From the NCBI GenBank assembly GCA_022486935.1, contig JAKVJO010000014.1:1-33869 (forward strand): a DNA stretch of 33,869 nucleotides. The letters run 5' to 3'. Source of the stretch: Solobacterium sp. (GTDB lineage: Bacteria > Bacillota_I > Bacilli_A > Erysipelotrichales > Erysipelotrichaceae). Shown here one piece after another: positions 26,582-33,869 of this stretch (the first letter of the stretch is position 1; each line of letters begins with the position of its first letter). Below the pieces are notes generated by a model that saw only the letters and a program-made list of their open reading frames with translations, had not been told where the DNA came from and did not search any database. The position numbers were made by a program, and so were the translations under genes.

Positions 26582-27777
26582 GTAAATCTCATCCCAGACA
26601 TCTGAAGAAGTGGGTACTGGCAGTACTCATTGTGATTGCAGTTGCGGCGGCAGGAACCATAGGCTGGCGCCTCTATGAACGTGGCCAGACCCCGCAGGAA
26701 ACTGCAGCGGCAATTACACCGACTTCAACTTCGACTCCCGAACCGACACCGGAAGTATCTTCGTTCAGTCTGTTTATGAGCGGCGACGGCCTGATTCACG
26801 GAACCGTCTGGATGGATGCCCAACAGAGTGATGGCTCATATGATTTTCACAATATCATGGAGAACATGGGGACACTGTCGCAGGGATATGATCTCGTCTA
26901 TTACAACCAGGAAACAATCCTGGGCGGAACGGAACTTGGCCTGAGCGGCTATCCAACGTTCAACAGTCCGCAGGAGTTCGGCGATACGATGGTGGACCTT
27001 GGGTTCAATCTCGTCTCCACCGCAAACAATCATTCCCTTGATAAAGGAGAAACCGGCATTGACCGTTCCACCTCCTACTGGAAGAAACAGGCAGAGACCA
27101 GTCATACGGTCATGGCAGGCACATACAATTCACAGGCGGACCATGATGACTTACCGGTCTATGAAGTCAACGGCATCAGCTATTGTTTCCTGTCATGGAC
27201 GTATGGCTGTAATGGCCTGGAGCCGCCGGCCGGCAAGGAATACCTGGTGAATATCTACAGCGGTCATGAAGAAGAACTGCTGAACCAGATCAGACAGGCC
27301 AAAGCCAAAGCAGATGTCGTGCTGGTTGCCATGCACTGGGGCACAGAGTATGACGATGAAGCCAATGAAGAACAGAAGACACTGGCACAGGAAATGGCAG
27401 ATGCCGGTGCGACTGTGATCATTGGCTGTCATCCGCATGTCATTGAACCGATTGAGTATCTGAATAACGGTACATCCATTGTGTATTATTCCCTCGGAAA
27501 TATGGTCAGTGCCCAGGATCAGCTGCCGCGGCTGATTGGCATGGTCGGCGGGATCACCATCACAAAAACAACAGTGAATGGCGAAAGCACCATATCACTG
27601 TCGGATGCCAAAGCAGATCTGATCTATACGTACTATGAACACTTCACCAACTTCAAAGTGATTCCGTTCAAGGATCTCGATGATGTCCATCTTCCGGATC
27701 ATCAGGCTATCTATGATCAGTACTCAAAGAAGATCACGGAGTATGATTCTTCCATTCAGGTCGGCGGATTTGAATAA
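26578..27777 (+). CDS. CapA family protein (PGA_cap metallophosphoesterase-like), membrane-anchored
   Basis: 399 aa; N-terminal TM, Thr/Pro-rich linker, SGDGLIHGTVW, FNLVSTANNHSLDKGETGI, VLVAMHWGTEY, VIIGCHPHVIEPIEY, YYSLGNMVSAQ. Confidence 0.92.
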   Translation: MSKSHPRHLKKWVLAVLIVIAVAAAGTIGWRLYERGQTPQETAAAITPTSTSTPEPTPEVSSFSLFMSGDGLIHGTVWMDAQQSDGSYDFHNIMENMGTLSQGYDLVYYNQETILGGTELGLSGYPTFNSPQEFGDTMVDLGFNLVSTANNHSLDKGETGIDRSTSYWKKQAETSHTVMAGTYNSQADHDDLPVYEVNGISYCFLSWTYGCNGLEPPAGKEYLVNIYSGHEEELLNQIRQAKAKADVVLVAMHWGTEYDDEANEEQKTLAQEMADAGATVIIGCHPHVIEPIEYLNNGTSIVYYSLGNMVSAQDQLPRLIGMVGGITITKTTVNGESTISLSDAKADLIYTYYEHFTNFKVIPFKDLDDVHLPDHQAIYDQYSKKITEYDSSIQVGGFE

Positions 27778-27785
27778 ATATGCAT

Positions 27786-28934
27786 TCATGATGAGTGCTT
27801 TGGGGAACGACTGCTCTGCAGTACATTGATAAACACCGTGATCAGGACGGCTGCTGTTACATACGGCGCCGTCTTCTTTGCCAGTGCCTTCTTGTCGTAT
27901 TTTGGCAGGGCGGTAACTGTGGATCCTTCAAACTTCAGGATGGCTTCCTTGGTGCTGCGGTCTGTCTTCAGAATGGAACCCAGAAACTGCAGTGACTGAT
28001 GGAAACGATGCTCATGGAGCTTGCTGAAGCGGTCTGCTCCGCCGGCCCCAAGGGAACGGAAGAAGTCCTGCACAAAGGAACGCCGCTGTGCTTCGGTGGT
28101 GCTGTTGATCCATCTGCGGAATACTTCACTGACATAGACGGATTCCGGATCGAGCTTCTCTGCGGTCTTGAAGTGATCTCCCTCAATGATCCAGCTGTTG
28201 GGATCATGCTGAAGAAAGCGTCTGGCGGTGCTGCAGACAATCTTGAACGGTTCTTTGCGGTCATAGAGAAAACCAACTACGGCATACTGCGGCCGATAGC
28301 AGATGAGCCTGGTGCGGATGGAATCATAGCGCTCTGCCTGGAAGGCAGTCGGGGAAAGACCCGGTCCATCAAAGTTGTAGATTCGGCGGATCCGGATACG
28401 TACTTCAAAGGACTGCATCACAGCCGCATACACAGCCAGTAAGCCGCCCTTGGAGTGACCGCCGACATACAGCGGGGCATCCGGGTATTCCATGGCAATA
28501 CGGTGCAGGTAGTCCAGTGCCCGGTTTTCTCCCGGTGAGACTTCGTAACTGGTGCGGAAGGCATCCTGCCAGCCGACCAGCGTATCATCTGCACCGATAT
28601 AGGTGACATAGACGGACCCATCCGGCAGGTGAATGGCAATGGACGCATACTGGGTGGCATTCTCATTGTCAAAGACATGTTCATAATCGGAAAGCTGCCA
28701 GTCTTTGAAGCGGAGTGAATCTCCGAATGCTTTCAGCATGTCCGGGATGGTTCCGTGTTTGACAAAGTAGCGGTCTGCACAGTCTTCCATGGTGATGGAT
28801 TGAACAGAAGACGGCACCAGTCCATTCAGGTTCAGATAGATCAGCTGGGTCAATACCAGACTGTCCACATCATTAAAGGATTCTGCAGTTAAGGGATTGA
28901 CTGCGTCATTGATATACTGGATAAATGTGCTCAT
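27786..28934 (-). CDS. DUF2974/Mbeg1-like alpha/beta hydrolase
   Basis: Start MSTFIQYINDAVNPLTAESFNDVDSLVLTQLIYLNL; TYIGADDTLVGWQDAF, nucleophile motif YVGGHSKGGLLAVYAA, NFDGPGLSP. Confidence 0.85.
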   Translation of the reverse strand: MSTFIQYINDAVNPLTAESFNDVDSLVLTQLIYLNLNGLVPSSVQSITMEDCADRYFVKHGTIPDMLKAFGDSLRFKDWQLSDYEHVFDNENATQYASIAIHLPDGSVYVTYIGADDTLVGWQDAFRTSYEVSPGENRALDYLHRIAMEYPDAPLYVGGHSKGGLLAVYAAVMQSFEVRIRIRRIYNFDGPGLSPTAFQAERYDSIRTRLICYRPQYAVVGFLYDRKEPFKIVCSTARRFLQHDPNSWIIEGDHFKTAEKLDPESVYVSEVFRRWINSTTEAQRRSFVQDFFRSLGAGGADRFSKLHEHRFHQSLQFLGSILKTDRSTKEAILKFEGSTVTALPKYDKKALAKKTAPYVTAAVLITVFINVLQSSRSPKHSS

Positions 28935-28973
28935 GGAGATCCCTTCTTTCCTGTATCCATTGTATGACGAAAT

Positions 28974-28999
28974 GAAAAAAGCTGCGGAATTCCGCAGCC
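28974..28999 (-). terminator. Terminator downstream of the GlsB-like gene
   Basis: Perfect palindrome GCTGCGGAATTCCGCAGC (28981-28998) followed on the minus strand by TTTTTT. Confidence 0.8.
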
Positions 29000-29013
29000 A
29001 GTGTGAATCATAC

Positions 29014-29259
29014 TTACTTTTTCTTGATGAACTTGTTGTACAGCCAGATGACCAGGACTGCACCGAGAATGCCGATGATGCAGGAACCGATGATATTGGA
29101 TGCGTGGATGCCGATCAGTCCGCCGACCAGTCCGCCGACAAAGGAACCGATTACACCGAGAATCAGATTCATGATCAGATTGGAGCTATCGTTTCCGAGA
29201 ATGGAATTGGCACCCCAGCCGGAGATCAGACCTACAATAATTGCGTAAATGAAACTCAT
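29014..29259 (-). CDS. GlsB/YeaQ/YmgE family (transglycosylase-associated) stress response membrane protein
   Basis: 81 aa; MSFIYAIIVGLISGWGANSILGNDSSNLIMNLILGVIGSFVGGLVGGLIGIHASNIIGSCIIGILGAVLVIWLYNKFIKKK. Confidence 0.9.
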   Translation of the reverse strand: MSFIYAIIVGLISGWGANSILGNDSSNLIMNLILGVIGSFVGGLVGGLIGIHASNIIGSCIIGILGAVLVIWLYNKFIKKK

Positions 29260-29281
29260 GATTTTATCCTCCTCATTGCAA

Positions 29282-29298
29282 TTTGACTACTGGTCAAA
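29282..29298. promoter_or_regulatory. Inverted repeat TTTGAC-TACTG-GTCAAA upstream of the GlsB-like gene
   Basis: Perfect 6+6 bp dyad, 23 nt before the glsB start codon; operator or leader hairpin. Confidence 0.4.
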
Positions 29299-29417
29299 CG
29301 CAAGATTATTCTAGCACAGTCCATGAGAAATACAACGGGGCGGATTCAATTATGAAAATCTTAAGATTTGTTTCAGAAATGTGATGTAAGAATATGACAA
29401 AAGTACAGATAACCGCA

Positions 29418-29445
29418 TTGACATTGCACTTTGACCTGTTAATAT
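29418..29445 (+). promoter_or_regulatory. Sigma-A type promoter of the his operon
   Basis: TTGACA - 16 nt - TAATAT located just upstream of the T-box leader. Confidence 0.7.
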
Positions 29446-29453
29446 AAGGTCAA
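29431..29453. promoter_or_regulatory. Perfect inverted repeat TTGACCT-N9-AGGTCAA overlapping the his -10 box
   Basis: TTGACCTGTTAATATAAGGTCAA; 7+7 bp dyad centred on the -10/start region, typical placement for a repressor operator. Confidence 0.55.
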
Positions 29454-29708
29454 GCAAACGCAGAGAAGAGAACATGCGGGTGTCAGTGAATGCTCTTAGA
29501 GAGTTCCCACACTGGTGAAAGGGAATGGGCAGTCCGATGATCCGTCACATCTTGGAGCGGCTTTCCGGAAATGGAAAGACGGCAGTGCCCGTTAGAAGCA
29601 CAGGAGTTGCAGGACTCTATGAGGCTGAAGCCGTGAGACAGCAGCGAAATCAGGTGGAACCACGTTATGAAGTTGATGACGTCCCGATATGGGGGCGCTT
29701 TTTTTGTA
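29454..29708 (+). ncRNA. T-box riboswitch leader, histidine-specific (specifier CAC at 29546-29548)
   Basis: Distal Stem I signature AGAGAGTT...CTGGTGAAAGGGAA, specifier region CACATCTTGGAGC, T-box AGGTGGAACCACG at 29652-29664, terminator CGTCCC-GATATG-GGGGCG followed by a T run; located directly before hisZ. Confidence 0.93.
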
Positions 29709-29721
29709 AACAGGAGGACTT

Positions 29722-30684
29722 ATGAGTGATATTCGAATTCCCCAGGGTATGCGGGATCTGATCCCGGAAGACTGCTGGAAGAAAGAACAGCTGAAGAACA
29801 GGATTGAAGAAGTGTTTGAGCGGTATGGCTATGCCAAGATTGAAACACCGGAGATTGAGTACTATGAAACCTACCGGACCGCATTCGGCCAGCTCCATGA
29901 TGAAGAGATGTACAAGTTCTTCGATCCAAGCGGAGAAGCACTGACCCTGCGGATTGATATGACGGTTCCGATTGCCAGAGTCTGTGCAACCAGATACCTG
30001 AATGCCAGACCGCCATTCAAATTCCGCTACTGTGCAGACGTCTTCAAGGTACGGCATACCTTTGCCGGCAAGCGCAGCCAGGTGACTGACTGCGGTGTTG
30101 AACTGATCGGCGAGGATTCTGCTTCAGATCTTGAAGTGCTGAAGTGCGCACTGGAAGTGATGGGCAGTCTCGGTGTGGATTACCAGCTGGAAATCGGCAA
30201 CTCGGATTTCTTCCGCAAGGCATGCCGTCAACTGAACATCAATGACCATGACATGGATATCCTGGCTGATCTGGTTGACCGCAAGGCACTGCCGGAACTC
30301 AATGAAGCTGCCGAAGCCATGGGCATCAAACAGCCGGAGTTCTTTGAAGCGCTGCCGCTCTTGAATGGTGCAGGTGCGCTGGAAGAGGCAGAGCGGATCA
30401 GCTTCTCAAAGGAACTGAGGCAGGAAGTTGAAACGTTGAAACAGCTGGATCAGCAGCTGAATGCACTGGGATATGGAAAGCATCTGCTGTTTGACTTCGG
30501 CAAGGTGCCGCATCTGAACTACTATACCGGCATCATCTTTGAAGGATATGTCAGCGGCGTCGGTGTCGGTGTCCTGTCCGGCGGCAGATATGATTCACTG
30601 CTGCAGAAATTCGGAAGAGATTTACCGGCATGCGGATTCAGCGTCAAGCTGGATTACCTGCTGGATGCGGAGGTGAACTTATGA
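29722..30684 (+). CDS. hisZ: ATP phosphoribosyltransferase regulatory subunit
   Basis: 320 aa class II aaRS-like; PQGMRDLIPEDCWKKEQLKNRIEEVFERYGY, LRIDMTVPIARV, FSGGRYDSL-like LSGGRYDSLLQKFG; first gene of the his operon. Confidence 0.93.
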   Translation: MSDIRIPQGMRDLIPEDCWKKEQLKNRIEEVFERYGYAKIETPEIEYYETYRTAFGQLHDEEMYKFFDPSGEALTLRIDMTVPIARVCATRYLNARPPFKFRYCADVFKVRHTFAGKRSQVTDCGVELIGEDSASDLEVLKCALEVMGSLGVDYQLEIGNSDFFRKACRQLNINDHDMDILADLVDRKALPELNEAAEAMGIKQPEFFEALPLLNGAGALEEAERISFSKELRQEVETLKQLDQQLNALGYGKHLLFDFGKVPHLNYYTGIIFEGYVSGVGVGVLSGGRYDSLLQKFGRDLPACGFSVKLDYLLDAEVNL

Positions 30685-31313
30685 GTCTGCAGATTGCGCT
30701 GACCAAGGGAAGATTGGAAGAGTCAGCCGTAAAGATGCTCGGCAGCTGCGGGTATGGAACAGAGAAACTTCAGAACAAGGGAAGGGCACTCGTCTTTCAG
30801 GATACGAAGAAAGACATCCGCTACTTCCTGGCCAAGGCCAATGATGTCATCACCTATGTGGAACACGGTGTCGCAGATATCGGCATTGTCGGAAAAGATA
30901 CGCTGCTGGAAGGCGGCCATGATTACTACGAACTGCTGGATCTCGGCATTGGAAAATGCCGCTTCATCCTGGCAGGTCTGCCGGATCATGATCCGCTGAA
31001 GAAAGTCGGCCATCTGAGAATCGGCACCAAGTATCCCAATGTGACCAGGACCTACTTCCGGAACAAGGGACTGGATCCGGAGATCATCAAGATCGATGGT
31101 TCGGTGGAACTTGGACCGCTGCTGAATCTCTGTGATGCGATTGTGGATATTACCGAGACCGGAACTACTTTGAAAGAGAACGGGCTGATCATCTATGATG
31201 AAGTGTGTCAGATCAGCGCCAGAGTTATCGTAAACAAGGCGAGCTTCAAACTGAAGCGCGACGAAGTCATGCAGGTGATTGAAGACCTGAAGAAAGCGGG
31301 AAAAACATGCTGA
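30681..31313 (+). CDS. hisG: ATP phosphoribosyltransferase, short form
   Basis: Start MSLQIALTKGRLEESAVKML; VEHGVADIGIVGKDTLLE, ITETGTTLKENGL; ATGA overlap with hisZ. Confidence 0.96.
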   Translation: MSLQIALTKGRLEESAVKMLGSCGYGTEKLQNKGRALVFQDTKKDIRYFLAKANDVITYVEHGVADIGIVGKDTLLEGGHDYYELLDLGIGKCRFILAGLPDHDPLKKVGHLRIGTKYPNVTRTYFRNKGLDPEIIKIDGSVELGPLLNLCDAIVDITETGTTLKENGLIIYDEVCQISARVIVNKASFKLKRDEVMQVIEDLKKAGKTC

Positions 31314-32593
31314 AAGAAATCGACAGAAACGATCCGCAGGCACTGCGGGAATATCTCGACAGCCGGACACCGGAGATCAATGCGGATGTACTGGTCAAGG
31401 TGACGGAGATTCTGAAAGACGTGAAGGAAAACGGCGATGCGGCATGCCGGAAGTATACAAAACAGTTTGACGGTGTGGATGTGGAAGAATTCCGGGTTGG
31501 CGCAAAGGAACTCGATGAAGCGATTGCCAAATGTGATCCGGCATTCTGCGATGCGATGGAACGGGCAAAGAAGAATATTGAGTTTTTCCACAAAGCACAG
31601 ATCCAGCAGTCCTATCTGCAGCAGAAAGAATACGGCATCTATCTTGGCCAGCGTGTCATTCCACTGGCGGGTGTCGGCATCTATGTACCGGGCGGCAGGG
31701 CACAGTATCCAAGCTCTGTACTGATGAATGCAATTCCGGCAAAGGTGGCAGGCGTGAAACGGATCGTCATGGTCACGCCGCCGGACAAAGAAGGACATAT
31801 TCACCCGAACATTGCCTTTGCGGCAAGACTGGCCGGGGTTACCGATATCTACAAGATCGGCGGTGCCCAGGCAGTTGCGGCACTGGCGTATGGCACAGAG
31901 TCCATTCCTTCGGTTGACAAGATTGTCGGCCCTGGCAATATCTTTGTCGCAGCGGCCAAGAAACTGGTCTACGGCAAAGTGGATATCGACATGATTGCCG
32001 GTCCGTCCGAGATCCTGGTTGTGGCAGATGAAGGGGCTGATCCTATCTGTGTATCGGCAGATCTGCTGTCGCAGGCAGAACATGATCCGATGGCATCTGC
32101 GATCCTGCTGACCACTTCCAGAACACTGCTGGATCAGGTCAATGTGGAACTGCAGAAACAGACCGCAGTGCTGCCCAAGAAAGAAATCATTGAAGCCAGT
32201 CTGAGAGATTATGGAAAGTCCATTGTCTGTGACTCCATTCCGCAGTGCATTGAGTTCGCCAATGCGATTGCCCCGGAACATCTTGAACTGCAGGTCAGAG
32301 AACCGATGACCTGGCTGAACAGTGTGACCAATGCCGGCTCTGTATTCCTTGGCTATGATACCTGTGAATCGATCGGCGACTACTTCGGCGGCACCAACCA
32401 TGTCCTGCCGACCGGCGGTACGGCAAGATTCTCCAGTGCCCTGGGTGTGGATGCGTTTATCAAGAAGTCTTCGTTTTTGCACTATAGCAGAGAGGCAGTG
32501 AATGCCTATGGAGAATACATCATCAAGATGGCAAAGGAAGAACACCTGGATGCCCATGCCAATGCCGCAAGAGTCAGGATGGACAACAAATGA
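31307..32593 (+). CDS. hisD: Histidinol dehydrogenase
   Basis: 428 aa; GIYVPGGRAQYPSSVLMNAIPAKVAGV, KIGGAQAVAALAYGTESIP, IAGPSEILVVAD, HVLPTGGTARFSSALGVD. Confidence 0.97.
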   Translation: MLKEIDRNDPQALREYLDSRTPEINADVLVKVTEILKDVKENGDAACRKYTKQFDGVDVEEFRVGAKELDEAIAKCDPAFCDAMERAKKNIEFFHKAQIQQSYLQQKEYGIYLGQRVIPLAGVGIYVPGGRAQYPSSVLMNAIPAKVAGVKRIVMVTPPDKEGHIHPNIAFAARLAGVTDIYKIGGAQAVAALAYGTESIPSVDKIVGPGNIFVAAAKKLVYGKVDIDMIAGPSEILVVADEGADPICVSADLLSQAEHDPMASAILLTTSRTLLDQVNVELQKQTAVLPKKEIIEASLRDYGKSIVCDSIPQCIEFANAIAPEHLELQVREPMTWLNSVTNAGSVFLGYDTCESIGDYFGGTNHVLPTGGTARFSSALGVDAFIKKSSFLHYSREAVNAYGEYIIKMAKEEHLDAHANAARVRMDNK

Positions 32594-33615
32594 AACAGGT
32601 GATGGAATATCAGGCGGCCAGTACAGAAGGAATCCGGCTGAATGCCAATGAGTCCTCGCTGAATCTCAGCGAAGAAATCCGCAGTGAGATCGCTTCAGCT
32701 GTCATGGGCATTGAATACAACCGCTACCCGGATGATGAAGAAACAGAACTGCTGAATGCCTACGCAGAAGTCTCAGGCATGAAAGCGGAAGAACTGCTTG
32801 CCGGCAATGGCAGTGACCAGATGCTTGGCCTTTTGATTGGCCACTATCTTGGCAAGGGAAAGACACTGCTGACCCTGGATCCGGATTTCTCCATGTATGA
32901 CTACTATGCCAGTGCCTATGAGGCAGATGTCAAAAAGTATGACACCAATGATGACGGCAGCTTCGATATGGAAGACTTCATTGAATATGCCAAAGATCTC
33001 AAACCGGATATGATTCTTTTCTCCAATCCGAACAATCCGACCGGCTGGCTGGTATCACAGGAAGAACTGGAACAGCTGGCAAAGGCATTCTGCAAAATCC
33101 CGGTCATCGCGGATGAAGCGTATATTGAGTTTGCAGGGGTGCCATCCTGTGCACCGCTGGTCAGAACGTATGAAAACTTCTTTGTGACAAGAACCCTGTC
33201 CAAGGCTTACAGCATGGCCGGGGTCAGAGTCGGCTTTCTGATCGGCAATGTAAAACAGATGCGCATCCTGAAGGCATCGAAGGTTCCCTATGCACTGAGT
33301 GCAGTATCCATGGTCATTGCCAAAGTGGTGCTGAAGCATGCGGCGGAGTTTCAGACTGCCGCAAGCGCGACCATACAGCGCAGGGAAGCGATGCTTGAGA
33401 AACTTTCATCCATGGAACGGGCAGAGTTCTATCCGTCCAATACCAACTTCATCTTCGGAAGATCCGATGATAAACAGGAACTGCTGGACCTCTTTGAAGA
33501 AGCCGGTATTACCATCCGCAACTATGACAATGACAGTTTCCGTATTACCATTGGAACAGAAGCAGAAAACAAGGCAGTGCTGAAGGTGCTGCAGGAATTT
33601 GAACAGGAGGGCTGA
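32590..33615 (+). CDS. hisC: Histidinol-phosphate aminotransferase
   Basis: 341 aa; [73 protein letters not shown]. Confidence 0.95.
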   Translation: MKQVMEYQAASTEGIRLNANESSLNLSEEIRSEIASAVMGIEYNRYPDDEETELLNAYAEVSGMKAEELLAGNGSDQMLGLLIGHYLGKGKTLLTLDPDFSMYDYYASAYEADVKKYDTNDDGSFDMEDFIEYAKDLKPDMILFSNPNNPTGWLVSQEELEQLAKAFCKIPVIADEAYIEFAGVPSCAPLVRTYENFFVTRTLSKAYSMAGVRVGFLIGNVKQMRILKASKVPYALSAVSMVIAKVVLKHAAEFQTAASATIQRREAMLEKLSSMERAEFYPSNTNFIFGRSDDKQELLDLFEEAGITIRNYDNDSFRITIGTEAENKAVLKVLQEFEQEG

Positions 33616-33617
33616 AC

Positions 33618-33869
33618 ATGCGTACAGCAGAACTCGAACGGGATACCAACGAAACAAATGTAAAATGCACACTGAATCTGGATGGGACCGGCAAGACAAC
33701 GATTGATACCGGCGTGGGCTTCTTCAACCACATGCTGACACTGATGGCATTCCATGGCGGATTTGATCTCGACCTGATTGCCAATGGCGATCTGGATGTG
33801 GATGACCACCATACCATTGAGGACTGCGGCATTACGCTGGGCAGTGCATTCAAGGAAGCACTTGGCGAC
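33618..33869 (+). CDS. hisB: Imidazoleglycerol-phosphate dehydratase, 5' part (continues past the window end)
   Basis: [84 protein letters not shown]. Confidence 0.95.
   Translation, partial: MRTAELERDTNETNVKCTLNLDGTGKTTIDTGVGFFNHMLTLMAFHGGFDLDLIANGDLDVDDHHTIEDCGITLGSAFKEALGD

Noticed and set aside
29003-29248. 81-aa plus-strand ORF antisense to the GlsB-like gene
   Set aside because: The minus-strand GlsB frame matches a known family along its full length; the antisense frame is Met/Pro-rich without a domain.
29525-29725. 66-aa plus-strand ORF between glsB and hisZ
   Set aside because: It lies entirely over the T-box leader and reads through the terminator; no convincing RBS.
31208-32557. 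449-aa minus-strand ORF antisense to hisD
   Set aside because: hisD on the plus strand is unambiguous; the antisense frame is Cys/Arg/His/Phe-rich with no recognisable domain, a codon-bias artefact.
1-33869. CRISPR arrays, IS elements, prophage, integrase or defence genes
   Set aside because: No regularly spaced repeats, transposase or integrase motifs, or phage genes are present in the ORF set or intergenic sequence; the tRNA-Pro gene has no integrase beside it.

Overview
The window is a gene-dense, roughly 50% GC chromosomal segment. Protein content and gene order suggest a Bacillota genome, possibly Erysipelotrichia; that placement is my inference. About 27 protein-coding genes can be supported. 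They include a DeoR regulator, Tex, MgtE, AzlCD, a pyridoxamine kinase, a TGS-domain nucleoside kinase, VanZ, a GT2, a MarR-linked heterodimeric ABC exporter, a rhomboid, a D-amino acid transaminase with a MarR, a MalY/PatB aminotransferase, and a five-gene C26 peptidase / APC permease / DUF5058-like / small membrane protein / M19 dipeptidase unit. After that come tRNA-Pro(CGG) on the minus strand, a TalC-like aldolase, TrxB, an FAD oxidoreductase, an MGMT, CapA, a DUF2974-like hydrolase and GlsB. The window ends with a T-box-controlled hisZGDCB operon truncated by the window edge. No CRISPR array, IS element, prophage or rRNA was seen. The most notable observations are: (i) an exact 14-bp tandem duplication that frameshifts the M19 dipeptidase next to its conserved GTDFDG motif; (ii) the MalY-C26-permease-DUF5058-M19 neighbourhood, which could form a glutathione/gamma-glutamyl S-conjugate catabolic route with an uncharacterised two-protein membrane component; (iii) a perfect inverted repeat over the -10 of the his promoter in addition to a His-specifier T-box; and (iv) an ABC pair whose motifs predict one canonical and one degenerate ATP site.
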